From Rhodanobacter sp. (lineage in GTDB: Bacteria > Pseudomonadota > Gammaproteobacteria > Xanthomonadales > Rhodanobacteraceae): a stretch of 64,000 nt of DNA. Position numbers and translations under genes: made by a program. The stretch is from the NCBI GenBank assembly GCA_004298045.1, contig SCRM01000008.1:62001-126000 (forward strand). Reading direction: 5' to 3'. The notes under the pieces are model-generated. The model did no database searches. It saw only the letters and a list, made by a program, of their open reading frames with translations, and was not told the origin of the DNA. Positions 53,175-62,247 of the stretch are shown here, in pieces (the first letter of the stretch is position 1; each line of letters starts with the position of its first letter).

Positions 53175-53549
53175 TCAGCGCGGATGGATCCAGTGCACCC
53201 AGGTGCCGTTGGCCTGGTCCTCCACGCGGTTGCCTTGGCGGCCGTCGGCCACCACTCCCCAGGTCGAGCGTAGTGCGCCGCCGCGGATGCGATCCACGCG
53301 CACGTTCTCGCCCTGCGGGATGGCGAACGTCGTTTCCACCACCAGCACACCGTTGTGTTCATACACCAGCGTGGCATCGCGGCCGGCACCCGCGCCCCAG
53401 CCAACGTGCAGCTCGCAGGCCACCGGCGCGTACACGCCGCGGTTGTCGAGCCCCCAGTCGGTGGTTTTTGCGAGCAGTTTCTGCAGATCCGGATTGCTCC
53501 AGTCCACGATGTTGCTCGGAGTCGGCGTGCGCATTCGACTCATGTCCAT
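53175..53549 (-). CDS. Unrecognised 124-residue protein
   Basis: I do not recognise this family. The protein is soluble, with no signal peptide or membrane segment, and looks like a compact beta-rich domain: WSNPDLQKLLAKTTDWGLDN, then GRDATLVYEHNGVLVVETTF, and a Trp-containing C-terminus (GTWVHWIHPR). AGGAG five bases before ATG 53549 (MDMSRMRTP) supports that start; an open frame upstream to 53669 is arginine/cysteine rich and unlikely. It precedes neither an obvious operon partner nor a terminator, and is separated from def by 168 nt. Confidence 0.65.
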   Translation of the reverse strand: MDMSRMRTPTPSNIVDWSNPDLQKLLAKTTDWGLDNRGVYAPVACELHVGWGAGAGRDATLVYEHNGVLVVETTFAIPQGENVRVDRIRGGALRSTWGVVADGRQGNRVEDQANGTWVHWIHPR

Positions 53550-53717
53550 GGACGCTCCTGCGTAGCGGCCGGGGCATGACCGGTCGACATGCGCCCGCGC
53601 ACCACAACCGCCCCCTTGCGCCACGCAAGGCAGCACGGAGCGACGTGGCTGGCAGTGAGGTTGGTACAAGTGCTCATGCCCCTGTATCGGCGGCCATGGC
53701 GCACACTTTAGCCAGCG

Positions 53718-54254
53718 TCACTGTACGTTGTGGTCGCCCTCGGGAAACAGCACGTCGACATAACCGAATTGGCTGAAATCGGTGATTCGCGAGGGGTACA
53801 ACCGGCCGATGAGGTGGTCGCACTCGTGTTGCACGACGCGTGCGTGAAAGCCGGACGCCGTGCGGTTGATCGGCGCCCCGTGCGGATCCACGCCCTGGTA
53901 GCGGATCAAGGTGTAGCGGCTCACGGCGCCACGCAGGCCGGGCACCGACAGGCAGCCTTCCCAGCCGGTTTCCATGTCTTGCGAGAGCGGCGTGACGTGC
54001 GGGTTCACGAGGATCGTCTGGGGCACTTCCGGTGCATCGGGATAACGGTCGGAATGCTCGAAGCCGAAGATGACGAGCTGCAGGTCGACACCGATCTGCG
54101 GCGCGGCCAGGCCGACGCCATCGGCGGCGTGCATGGTCTCGAACATGTCGGCGATCAACGCCTCAAGCTCGACGCTGCCGAGCAGCTTGTCCGGCACCGG
54201 CGGCGCCACCCGCAACAAACGCGGATCACCCATCTTCAGGATTTCGCGAATCAT
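53718..54254 (-). CDS. def: Peptide deformylase
   Basis: Removes the N-formyl group from nascent proteins. The 178-residue protein has all three motifs: [10 protein letters not shown] (about 46-55), EGCLSVPG (metal Cys) and QHECDHLIG (metal histidines and catalytic Glu). The sequence [19 protein letters not shown] between motifs marks it as the longer Def type that occurs as a second copy in many Xanthomonadales; fmt, which accompanies the primary def, is not here. It is divergent from cstA. Confidence 0.95.
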   Translation of the reverse strand: MIREILKMGDPRLLRVAPPVPDKLLGSVELEALIADMFETMHAADGVGLAAPQIGVDLQLVIFGFEHSDRYPDAPEVPQTILVNPHVTPLSQDMETGWEGCLSVPGLRGAVSRYTLIRYQGVDPHGAPINRTASGFHARVVQHECDHLIGRLYPSRITDFSQFGYVDVLFPEGDHNVQ

Positions 54255-54429
54255 CGGAACCTCCTCGATGTCCCAAGCCCTCGAACGCTAACCAGCGATA
54301 CATGATGCCGGCGTAGAGCCTCCACAACGTGACCTTGCGCAAGACAATTCGACCAAAGCACAAGGGGTTTTGCATTGACCCTGCACCACGTCGGGCGAGA
54401 CCCTTGTAAGACTTTACGGGAGAGTTCGC

Positions 54430-56511
54430 ATGCAAGCTGCTGTCATTCGCCCCAACCTGAGCCCGGCGGCGAAGATCGCCTGGACGGCGTTGGCCATCAT
54501 CGGCGCGTTTTGCCTCGGCGTGGTGGCCTTGCGCCGCGGCGAGCCGATCAACGCGATCTGGCTGGTGGCGGCGTCGATCTCGATCTTTGCGATCGGCTAC
54601 CGCTTCTACGGCAAATTCGTCGAGCACTCGGTGCTGAAGCTCGACCCCACGCGCGCGCCGCCCTCGGTGCTGCGCAACGACGGGCTGGATTACGTGCCCA
54701 CCGAAAAGTGGGTGGTGTTCGGCCACCACTTCGCGGCGATTGCCGGTGCCGGCCCGCTGGTCGGCCCGGTGCTGGCGGCGCAGATGGGGTATCTGCCCGG
54801 CACCCTGTGGATCCTGTTCGGCGTGGTGTTTGCCGGCGCGGTACAGGATTTCATGATCCTCGGCCTCTCGCTGCGCCGCGACGGCCGCTCGCTCGGCCAC
54901 ATGCTGCGCGAGGAGCTCGGGCCATTCCCCGGCCTGGTCGCGATGATCGGCGTGCTGGTGCTGATGATGATCGTGCTGGCGGTGCTGGCGCTGGTGGTAG
55001 TGAAGGCGCTCACGCACAGCCCGTGGGGCACGTTCACCGTGGCGGCGACCATTCCCATCGCGCTGCTGATGGGTGGCTATCTGCGCTGGTTCCGGCCGGG
55101 CAAGATCCTCGAAGTGTCGGTGTTTGGCCTGGCGCTGCTGCTGGCCTCGATCTGGGGCGGGCGGTTCATTGCCGAGTCGGCCGTACTAGCGCCGATCTTC
55201 GACCTCGATGCGAAGGCGCTTGCCTGGTGGCTGATCGGCTACGGTTTCTGCGCCTCGGTGCTGCCGGTATGGCTGCTGCTGGCGCCGCGCGATTACCTCT
55301 CCACCTTCCTCAAGATCGGCACCATCGGCCTGCTGGCGCTGGCGATCATCCTGGCGGCACCGGCGCTGCAAATGCCGGCGGTCACCAAGTTCATCGACGG
55401 TACTGGCCCGGTGTTCGCCGGCAACCTGTTCCCGTTCCTGTTCATCACCATCGCCTGCGGCGCGGTCTCCGGCTGGCACTCGATCATTGCCTCGGGCACC
55501 ACGCCGAAACTCCTGGCGAATGAGGGCCAGGCGCGACTGGTCGGCTACGGCGGCATGCTGTGCGAAGCGTTCGTGGCGATCATGGCGCTGATCGCCGCGG
55601 CCTCGCTGCACCCCGGCGTGTATTTCGCCATGAACTCGCCCACCGCCATCATCGGCACCACCGTGCAGCAGGCGGCGGAAACCATCAGCCAATGGGGCTT
55701 TGTGGTGACCCCGGACGAGCTGCTGCAGACCGCGCACGAAGTCGGCGAGCAGAGCATTTTGGCGCGCGCCGGTGGCGCACCGACGCTGGCGGTCGGCATG
55801 GCGCAACTGCTGCACAACATCCTGCCGGGCGAAGGCATGATCGCGTTCTGGTACCACTACGCGATCCTGTTTGAAGCGCTGTTCATCCTGACCACGGTGG
55901 ACGCCGGCACCCGCGTCGGTCGCTTCATGATCCAGGAGATCGCCGGCCTCATCCACAAGCCGCTGCAGGCCACCGAGTCGTGGACCGGCAACCTTCTGGC
56001 CACCGCGGTGTGCGTGCTGCTGTGGGGGTATTTCCTCTACCAGGGCGCGGTCGATCCGCTGGGCGGCATCAACACCTTGTGGCCGTTGTTCGGCATTGCC
56101 AACCAGATGCTGGCGGCGATCGCGCTGATGCTGGCCACGCTGGTGGTGGTGAAACTCAAGCGCGAACGCTTCGTGTGGGTGCCGGGCATTCCGGCCGTGT
56201 GGCTCTTGATCTGCACGATGGCCGCGGGCTACGAGAAACTGGTCGGACCGATCAGCTTCACCGCGGCGGCGAACAAATACGCCACCGCCATGGCCACTGG
56301 CGAACTGCTCGCACCGGCCAAGAGCGCGGCCGCAATGCAGCAGATCGTCACCAACAACCGCGTGGACATGGTGATGACCGCGTTGTTCATGGCGTTGGTG
56401 GTGGCCATGACGCTGTTCTGCCTGCGCGCCATCGTGCGCGCGTGGCAGACCAATCACCCGACCGCACACGAAGAACCGTATGTGGCCCTGGCCGACGTGG
56501 CGACGCCGTAA
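54430..56511 (+). CDS. cstA: Carbon starvation protein CstA (peptide/pyruvate transporter family)
   Basis: A 693-residue inner-membrane carrier with about 16-18 helices, induced on carbon limitation in enterobacteria and linked to peptide or pyruvate uptake. Family marks are YRFYGKFVEHSVLKLDPTRA, FGHHFAAIAGAGPLVGPVLA, AVQDFMILGLSLRRDG, and SGWHSIIASGTTPKLLANEG, with a C-terminal WPLFGIANQMLAAIALML. GGGAGA precedes ATG 54430. The partner gene yjiX/ybdD follows 10 nt later. Confidence 0.97.
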   Translation: MQAAVIRPNLSPAAKIAWTALAIIGAFCLGVVALRRGEPINAIWLVAASISIFAIGYRFYGKFVEHSVLKLDPTRAPPSVLRNDGLDYVPTEKWVVFGHHFAAIAGAGPLVGPVLAAQMGYLPGTLWILFGVVFAGAVQDFMILGLSLRRDGRSLGHMLREELGPFPGLVAMIGVLVLMMIVLAVLALVVVKALTHSPWGTFTVAATIPIALLMGGYLRWFRPGKILEVSVFGLALLLASIWGGRFIAESAVLAPIFDLDAKALAWWLIGYGFCASVLPVWLLLAPRDYLSTFLKIGTIGLLALAIILAAPALQMPAVTKFIDGTGPVFAGNLFPFLFITIACGAVSGWHSIIASGTTPKLLANEGQARLVGYGGMLCEAFVAIMALIAAASLHPGVYFAMNSPTAIIGTTVQQAAETISQWGFVVTPDELLQTAHEVGEQSILARAGGAPTLAVGMAQLLHNILPGEGMIAFWYHYAILFEALFILTTVDAGTRVGRFMIQEIAGLIHKPLQATESWTGNLLATAVCVLLWGYFLYQGAVDPLGGINTLWPLFGIANQMLAAIALMLATLVVVKLKRERFVWVPGIPAVWLLICTMAAGYEKLVGPISFTAAANKYATAMATGELLAPAKSAAAMQQIVTNNRVDMVMTALFMALVVAMTLFCLRAIVRAWQTNHPTAHEEPYVALADVATP

Positions 56512-56521
56512 GGAGGTCGTG

Positions 56522-56716
56522 ATGAATCAGCATTTCGCAGCCCTGCGCAAATGGGCGGTGCAAACCGCCCGTCTGTGCTGCGGCGTACCCGATTACGACG
56601 TCTACGTGCAGCACCTGCACAGCCATCACCCGGAGCGCACGGTGCCAAGCTACGCCGAGTTCTACCGTGAACGCACCGAAGCGCGCTACAAGGGTGGTGG
56701 CGGCCGCTGCTGCTGA
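56522..56716 (+). CDS. YbdD/YjiX family protein, CstA partner
   Basis: A 64-residue member of the YbdD/YjiX (DUF466) family, nearly always encoded after cstA or btsT and needed for their transport activity. Conserved parts are LCCGVPDYDVYVQHLHSHHP and PSYAEFYRERTEARYKGG. A double cysteine ends the protein (GGGGRCC). AAGGAGG lies seven bases before the ATG, which gives strong translation. Confidence 0.9.
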   Translation: MNQHFAALRKWAVQTARLCCGVPDYDVYVQHLHSHHPERTVPSYAEFYRERTEARYKGGGGRCC

Positions 56717-56719
56717 TGG

Positions 56720-56750
56720 CCGGGGTTCAGGAGCCGTGATTCAGGATTCA
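56720..56750. repeat. Degenerate GGATTC-type repeat after yjiX
   Basis: CCGGGGTTCAGGAGCCGTGA followed by TTCAGGATTCA, weakly related to the intergenic repeats at 24221, 35517 and 44823. Confidence 0.35.
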
Positions 56751-56765
56751 TAGGAACTGGTCCCT

Positions 56766-56952
56766 GCGGGGTTGCCCGAACCACGTCACAACTCGGGCGG
56801 CCGCTGCCGCACACCGGCCGCGTGCGGTGGTCTGACAAGCAGCCTAATGGGGCGACCTGTACCGGCCGGTACGGGTACACCCCGCCGGTCAGTCCTCTGG
56901 ACCGTACGCAACCAAGCAATCCCGCTGGCGTTACCCGCCGGCGGGGTTTTTT
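56766..56952 (+). promoter_or_regulatory. Structured leader with mutually exclusive closing stem and terminator (riboswitch-like)
   Basis: GCGGGGTTGC (56766-56775) pairs with GCAATCCCGC (56916-56925), closing a domain of about 160 nt. Inside it are hairpins 56804-56812/56822-56830, 56832-56836/56888-56892 enclosing GGGG/CCCC (56849-56852/56880-56883) and ACCTGTACC/GGTACGGGT (56855-56863/56868-56876), and GTCC/GGAC (56892-56895/56899-56902). CCCGCTGGCG (56921-56930) also pairs with CGCCGGCGGG (56936-56945), then six T: a terminator. The terminator's 5' arm shares 56921-56925 with the closing stem, so only one can form. The GGDEF-EAL gene starts 44 nt later. No known riboswitch core was recognised; a cstA-derived sRNA is the alternative. 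Confidence 0.65.
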
Positions 56953-56996
56953 GTTTCCGGATCGGCGCACGGCGCCGTCCACACGGCCGAAGTTCC

Positions 56997-59111
56997 ATGC
57001 AGGATGTAACCACCCCCGTCGTCTTTGGCTACTTCACTGCGGCGCTGCTGGCGACGGCGGCGGTGGCATTTGCCGCCGGCATCCAGTTTTTGCTGGTGGG
57101 CATGCGCCAGAAAAGCGACCGCACACCGCTGGTGTTTGCCCTCTTGTGCGTGTGCGCTGCCGTGATCTCCGGCGCCCGCGCCAGCGGGTACGCCGCATCC
57201 ACGCTGGACGCTGCGGTGTTGTCGTTGCGGGTGGCGGCCGGCACTGCGCTGGTGGCGCTTCCGCTGTTGTTGAGCTTCGTTGCGCACTACACCGGCCAGC
57301 GTTTGCCCCGCCTGTCTTTCGGCCTAGCGCTGCTGCTCGCAGCCGCGCTGTTCTGGATCAATCTCGTCGCCCCGTTCACCGTACTCGACGCCCACCTGCA
57401 GGCGGGCGCACGCCTCGTATTGCCCTGGGGCGAATCGCTGTACGTGCTGGATGGCGTGCGCTCGTTCAGCGGCCGCCTCTTCTACGGGTTCAGCTATGCC
57501 GTGTTCGCCTGGGCGCTGTACGCCAGCGTGCGCCAGTTCCGGGCCGGCGAACGGCTGCGCGCGGCGATGCTGCTGGTTTGCCTGCTGCTGGAATTCGCGG
57601 CGGTGGCGTGGACAATGCTGGCGGTGGATACGCTTGGGCTGCCTTATCCGGCCGCCGACACCTTCGCGTTTCTCTCGTTCGTGCTGCTGATGAGTTTCTC
57701 GCTGGTCGGCCAGATGCACACCCGCACGGCGCAGCTCGAGAGCGCCACCGAGGAGTTGCGGCGCGAAGCCACCACGCGGATCGAAACCGAGCTGGAGCTG
57801 CACCATGCCGCGTGGCATGACGCGCTCACCGACCTGCCGAACCGCTTGCGTCTGCAACAGCTGTTGCGCGAATCACTCGCCGCGGCCGAACAAAATGGCC
57901 AGTTCGGCGCGTTGCTGATCCTGGATCTCGACAATTTCAAGACCATCAACGATTCGCTTGGCCACGTGACCGGCGACCGCGTGTTGCAGGCGATCACCGA
58001 CCGCCTGCTGGCCACGGTGCCGGAAAACGCCACCGTGGCGCGCCTCGGCGGCGACGAATTCGTGGTGCTGCTGGACAACCATGCCGACGGCATCGCCCGC
58101 GCCGGCGAAGGTGGCAGACAGGTGGCGCAACGCCTGCTGGACGCCCTGGTGCCGCCGCTCACGGTCGACCGCCGACAGCTGCCGGTGAGCGCCAGCATCG
58201 GCGTCGCCACCTTCCCCGAGGCAGGCATGCAGATGGCCGACATCCTGCGCCGCGCCGACATTGCGTTGTATCGCGCCAAGGGTGCCGGGCGCCATGCGAT
58301 CCGCCAGTTCGAGCCGCAAATGCAGCGCGCCGCCGACCTGCGGCTGGAACTCGAACGCGGCCTGCGCATCGCGATCGAGCGCCGCGAGCTGGCGCTGCGT
58401 TTCCAGCCGCAAGTCGATCTCGACGGCCACCTGGTCGGCGCGGAAACGCTGCTGCGCTGGCAGCACCCCGAGCTGGGCGAGGTGCTGCCCTCGACATTCA
58501 TCCCGATTGCCGAGGAAACCGGGCAAATCCACGCCATCGGCAACTGGGTCATGGCCGCCGCTTGCCGCCACATTGCCGATTGGCAGCAACGCGGTGTCGC
58601 GTTCGGCCGCCAGTTGTCGGTCAACGTGAGCCCGCTGCAACTGGCCAACCCGACATTCACCCGCAAGCTGGCGGCCACGGTGCGGGCGACTGGCGTAGCA
58701 CCCACAGCGCTGACGTTGGAGCTCACCGAAAGCGCGTTGCTGGCCGATTTCGAAGCCGCGCGTCAGGCATTGGGCATGCTGTCGGCCGCCGGGTTCCGGT
58801 TGTCGCTCGATGATTTCGGTACCGGCTACTCCTCGCTCTCCTACTTGCAGCAGTTGCCGCTCGACGAGCTCAAGATCGACCTTTCCTTTGTCACTTCGTT
58901 GCAATCGGCCTCCCCCAACCCGCTGGTGGGTTTCATCATCGACGTCGGCCATCGACTGGGCATGCTGACCATCGCCGAAGGGGTGGAAACCCCGGAGCAA
59001 CGCGCCATCCTCGAACGCCTGGGCTGCGACGTGTTGCAAGGGCACCTGGTCAGCCCGGCACTGAGCGCGGCCCAGTTCGAGGCGTGGCTGGCACCGCGCG
59101 GCCGCGGCTGA
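56997..59111 (+). CDS. Membrane-bound GGDEF-EAL cyclic-di-GMP enzyme
   Basis: A 704-residue protein with both c-di-GMP domains. The first 235 residues hold about seven membrane helices (sensor), followed by a short coil. The GGDEF domain has the intact active site RLGGDEFVVLL (about residue 350) and the NRLRLQQLLR and LDLDNFKTINDS features. The EAL domain reads AETLLRW (ETL variant, about 481), with NVSPLQL, LELTES, LDDFGTGYSSL (about 604), KIDLSF, AEGVETPEQ and LQGHLV, so the metal and catalytic positions are retained. Both synthesis and breakdown are plausible. ATG 56997 has a weak ribosome site. A structured leader lies upstream. Confidence 0.93.
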   Translation: MQDVTTPVVFGYFTAALLATAAVAFAAGIQFLLVGMRQKSDRTPLVFALLCVCAAVISGARASGYAASTLDAAVLSLRVAAGTALVALPLLLSFVAHYTGQRLPRLSFGLALLLAAALFWINLVAPFTVLDAHLQAGARLVLPWGESLYVLDGVRSFSGRLFYGFSYAVFAWALYASVRQFRAGERLRAAMLLVCLLLEFAAVAWTMLAVDTLGLPYPAADTFAFLSFVLLMSFSLVGQMHTRTAQLESATEELRREATTRIETELELHHAAWHDALTDLPNRLRLQQLLRESLAAAEQNGQFGALLILDLDNFKTINDSLGHVTGDRVLQAITDRLLATVPENATVARLGGDEFVVLLDNHADGIARAGEGGRQVAQRLLDALVPPLTVDRRQLPVSASIGVATFPEAGMQMADILRRADIALYRAKGAGRHAIRQFEPQMQRAADLRLELERGLRIAIERRELALRFQPQVDLDGHLVGAETLLRWQHPELGEVLPSTFIPIAEETGQIHAIGNWVMAAACRHIADWQQRGVAFGRQLSVNVSPLQLANPTFTRKLAATVRATGVAPTALTLELTESALLADFEAARQALGMLSAAGFRLSLDDFGTGYSSLSYLQQLPLDELKIDLSFVTSLQSASPNPLVGFIIDVGHRLGMLTIAEGVETPEQRAILERLGCDVLQGHLVSPALSAAQFEAWLAPRGRG

Positions 59112-59170
59112 TCGCCTCTTCGCCGCGGTTCATCCGGGCGTTGCGACAATTGGCGGCTTGAGCATCCCCC

Positions 59171-59698
59171 ATGATCGAACCTGAAGCCACTCTCGCGGCG
59201 TTGCCGGCGGATCGCACGGATCCAACGCAACCCAACCGCACCGGTCTGCGCATCATCGCGATCTACGAGGTCGCCAAGACCGCATGTCTGCTGCTGGTGG
59301 CGGTGGCTGCGTTCCGGCTCGATCAGCCGCAACGCTTCGAACAATTCCTGCGCTGGCTCGAACACCTGTCGCTTGCCGGCGGTTCGAGCGGCACGCTGGT
59401 GCATGCCCTGCAGGCCTTTGGGCCCAGTCATTTCGAGGCCCTCGGCGCCGTGGCGCTGGGCTACGCCGTGCTGTTCGGCATCGAAGGCGTCGGCCTGCTC
59501 GCCGGCAAGTACTGGGCCGAGTGGTTCACCGTGATTGCCACGGCCTCGCTGATCCCGATCGAGCTGTACGAAACCGTCTATCGCTTTGGATGGCTGAAAC
59601 TCGCCGTGCTGATCGGCAACATCGCCATCCTGGGATATCTGCTGCGCATTGCGCTGCAGACGCGCGCCCGCCGGATGCGGCATCAGCCCACTTCGTGA
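59171..59698 (+). CDS. DUF2127 family membrane protein
   Basis: A 175-residue inner-membrane protein with about four helices. The DUF2127 signature is visible: LRIIAIYEVAKTACLLLVAV in helix 1, ALGYAVLFGIEGVGLL in helix 3 and ATASLIPIELYETVYRFGW before the last helix. The function is unknown. The 3' end overlaps the converging DMT transporter gene by 16 nt. Confidence 0.88.
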   Translation: MIEPEATLAALPADRTDPTQPNRTGLRIIAIYEVAKTACLLLVAVAAFRLDQPQRFEQFLRWLEHLSLAGGSSGTLVHALQAFGPSHFEALGAVALGYAVLFGIEGVGLLAGKYWAEWFTVIATASLIPIELYETVYRFGWLKLAVLIGNIAILGYLLRIALQTRARRMRHQPTS

Positions 59699-60585
59699 TG
59701 CATCGGCTCGGCCGCCAGCGCCGGGCTTCGGCGCGGCGCGAGCTCCACCACGTACATCGCCGCCAGCACCAGCGCACCGCCGAGCACCACGCGCCAGCCG
59801 AGCACATCGCTGCCGAACGCCACGGCAAACGCGGCGGCAAAGACCGGCTCGGTGGTCATCACGATGGCCGCGCGCGTGGCCGGCAGGCGTGCCTGCGCCC
59901 AGGTCTGCATCGCCATTGCCCCGGCGCCGGCAAAGATCGCCATGTACAGCACCGCCAGCCACGCCGCTGGATCGGGCGGCAACATCGGCCCGCCATGCGG
60001 CCAGGTGGCCATGAGGCACAGCAGCGCAATCGCCGCCATTTGCACCGCTGACAGCCCCATCGCCTCGCCCGGCCGCGACCACTGGCCCATCAACACGATG
60101 TGCAGCGCGTAACACCCCGCCGACAGCAGCGTCAGCCACACGCCGGCGTTCACTGTCACGCCATTGAGCGAGATCACACCCAGCCCGAGCGTGGCCAGCG
60201 CCACCGCCAGCCACACCGCGCCGGTCAGGCGCTGACGCAACAACACCGTGGCGAGCAGCGGCGTCAGCACCACGTACATGCCGGTGACAAACCCGCTCAC
60301 GCTCGGCGCGATCAGGGTCAGCCCCCAGGTTTGCAGCAACTGCGCCACACCGTAGAGGCCGCCAAGCGCCAGACCACGCACCAGCCCGCGACGGCCGAGC
60401 CGCCCCACGTGGCGCGGAAACACCATCAGCATCGCTGCCGCGGCAATCGCAAAACGCACGGCAAGGAAATCCGCCACCGGCATGCGCGCCACGACGTCCT
60501 TGATCATGAAGAACGTCGAGCCCCACACCGCGGTCATCACCAGAAGCCCTGCCGTCGCCAGGGTGGCGGCGCGGTGGCTGCTCAT
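59683..60585 (-). CDS. DMT (EamA) family transporter
   Basis: A 300-residue drug/metabolite transporter with ten predicted helices in two EamA repeats. The first repeat starts with TAVWGSTFFMIKDVVARMP, the second with AGCYALHIVLMGQWSRPGEA; ATRAAIVMTTEPVFAAAFA is the typical end of repeat two. Substrate unknown. The ATG 60585 overlaps the stop of the upstream GT2 gene by 4 nt. Confidence 0.9.
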   Translation of the reverse strand: MSSHRAATLATAGLLVMTAVWGSTFFMIKDVVARMPVADFLAVRFAIAAAAMLMVFPRHVGRLGRRGLVRGLALGGLYGVAQLLQTWGLTLIAPSVSGFVTGMYVVLTPLLATVLLRQRLTGAVWLAVALATLGLGVISLNGVTVNAGVWLTLLSAGCYALHIVLMGQWSRPGEAMGLSAVQMAAIALLCLMATWPHGGPMLPPDPAAWLAVLYMAIFAGAGAMAMQTWAQARLPATRAAIVMTTEPVFAAAFAVAFGSDVLGWRVVLGGALVLAAMYVVELAPRRSPALAAEPMHHEVG

Positions 60586-61475
60586 GTTTCGTCGCTCCGT
60601 GTGCGGCGCAGGAGCAGGCCGGGAATCTGCAGCAGAAAGTGCGCCCAGATGCCGAGCCACACGACCTGCGCAATCAGCGGCCAGCGCGCCGCCGGATCGA
60701 ACTTGCGAAACCAGCGCCACATGCCGCGATGCTTGTATCGACTGACGAAGATCGGCCGATGCCGGCTCGACGTGCCTTTGGCGTGCACCACACGCACCGC
60801 GCCGGCCAGCATCACGCGCCAACCGGCATCGCGCACGCGGCGGCACAGGTCGAGATCTTCGCAATGCAGGAAATACCCGGTGTCAAAGCCATTGAGCCGC
60901 TGGAACAGGTGCCGCGGCAGCAGCATCAAGGCGCCGGACACCGCCTCGGCCTCCACCGTCTGCTCCGGCATGCGGCCCATCTCGATGCGTTGCCCGGCCC
61001 ACCCGAACAAGCTGCGCAGCGCCCGCGACAGCAATGGATCACGCCGATACGAGGCGGGATCGGGCCGCCCCTGCGGATCGCACACCACCGCGCCGAGCAG
61101 GCCCAGCTGAGGCGTGCCGCGCGCAATCGCCAGCAACGCATCGAGGCTGGCCTGGTCGATCAGGCAATCCGGGTTGAGGATCAACAGCCACTGGCCGCCG
61201 GCATCCTGCTCGCCGCGGTTCACCGCCGCGCCAAACCCGAGGTTGGCGTGGTTCCGCACGAAGTGAAAACGCGGGTCGAGCTGATGCGCGCGGGCCAGTG
61301 CCTCAGGCACGCCATCGGTCGAGCCGTTGTCGACCAGGATCAGCTCCAGCGGCGTGGTGCAGGCCAGCACATCGCGCACGCATTCGCGCAGGCGTGGCCC
61401 GCTGTCGGCGGAAACCACGACCACGCTGAGATCCAGTGCGGGGACAGCAAACAGCGTATTCACTATGTCTTGCAT
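60582..61475 (-). CDS. GT2-family glycosyltransferase
   Basis: A 297-residue GT-A fold transferase resembling rhamnosyltransferases. Motifs are LSVVVVSADSGPRLRECVRD, LELILVDNGSTDGVPEAL, NLGFGAAVNRGE and LLILNPDCLI, the last serving as the metal-binding site (NPD for DxD). GFDTGYFLHCEDLDLCRRVR holds the acceptor-site ED. The C-terminus has a hydrophobic segment (ARWPLIAQVVWLGIWAHFLL) that may attach it to the membrane. Start ATG 61475 (MQDIVNTLF) follows the upstream membrane-protein gene by 10 nt. Confidence 0.9.
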   Translation of the reverse strand: MQDIVNTLFAVPALDLSVVVVSADSGPRLRECVRDVLACTTPLELILVDNGSTDGVPEALARAHQLDPRFHFVRNHANLGFGAAVNRGEQDAGGQWLLILNPDCLIDQASLDALLAIARGTPQLGLLGAVVCDPQGRPDPASYRRDPLLSRALRSLFGWAGQRIEMGRMPEQTVEAEAVSGALMLLPRHLFQRLNGFDTGYFLHCEDLDLCRRVRDAGWRVMLAGAVRVVHAKGTSSRHRPIFVSRYKHRGMWRWFRKFDPAARWPLIAQVVWLGIWAHFLLQIPGLLLRRTRSDET

Positions 61476-61485
61476 GATGGCGGAT

Positions 61486-62247
61486 TCAATCGTCCACGTC
61501 GCGGCCCAGCACGTGGGCAATGGCGAGCGGCGCGTGCTCGTCGTCGCGTGCCAACCACGGTTGTCCGGCGTGCCAGCCGGCGAGGTGCCAGCCGCGCAAA
61601 CGATAACGCTCGCCGCGCCGGCGATCGAGCAGCAGCACGCCGCGTTGATGCCGCAGCGGCAGTGCCAGCCAACGGCCATCGGCCGCATGCGCACAGCGTG
61701 GCTCGACCCCGGCCACACTGCCGCCACCCGGCAAGGCCAAGGCATCGCCCTGCCAAGCCAGCGTGCCGCCCAGCGGGTCAGCCAGCGCGCCTGCGCGCAA
61801 ATCCTGCCAGCACACCGGATCGAGTTCGATGATGTTGGCCGGTGGTGCCACCGGCCGCAGTGCAAGCTGCGGCCACTCCGCCTGGTCGTCCGACTGCGCC
61901 GCCTGCGCGGCGGCGCGCGACCGGGCACGATCCAGCCAGTTTTCCAGCAGCACCAAAAGCGAAAACCCCACGAGCGCGGCAAGCAGGGTCATGAGCCACC
62001 CCAGGGCGTCGAGGCCATCGGCGCGCAGGGCGGCCAGCAACCAGCCCGGCAAACCCCAACGCAACGCACGCCGCAGGGCCGGCGGTGACCACGGCCACGC
62101 TTGCGCCCGCCACAACAACATGCCGGCGCAAGCCAGCAGCAACGGCAGGCCAAGCCACCATGGCAGCGCGGCCAGCAGCAGCAACCACAGCGCCGCCGGC
62201 AGCCATGACGGCCAGCGGCGCGGCGGGTGGGCGGGATCTAGCCGCAC
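61486..62247 (-). CDS. Unrecognised membrane protein downstream of purL
   Basis: I do not recognise this family. A reading from GTG 62247 gives 253 residues and overlaps the purL stop by 10 nt. It has two or three membrane helices: PAALWLLLLAALPWWLGLPL near the N-terminus, then GWLMTLLAALVGFSLLVLLE. A polar C-terminal domain follows with IIELDPVCWQDLRAGA and GSVAGVEPRCAHAADGRWLA. A longer frame to 62313 would overlap purL by 76 nt and is unlikely. Coupling to purL and the GT2 gene suggests only a shared transcript. Confidence 0.65.
   Translation of the reverse strand: MRLDPAHPPRRWPSWLPAALWLLLLAALPWWLGLPLLLACAGMLLWRAQAWPWSPPALRRALRWGLPGWLLAALRADGLDALGWLMTLLAALVGFSLLVLLENWLDRARSRAAAQAAQSDDQAEWPQLALRPVAPPANIIELDPVCWQDLRAGALADPLGGTLAWQGDALALPGGGSVAGVEPRCAHAADGRWLALPLRHQRGVLLLDRRRGERYRLRGWHLAGWHAGQPWLARDDEHAPLAIAHVLGRDVDD

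Noticed and set aside
54375-54380. TTGACC as a -35 element for cstA
   Set aside because: No acceptable -10 sequence at 16-18 bp spacing.
56766-56952. Identity as 6S RNA, c-di-GMP-I/II, cobalamin or other known RNA
   Set aside because: Some topological likeness to 6S, but conserved core nucleotides of these classes are not seen and the genomic context differs; left unassigned.
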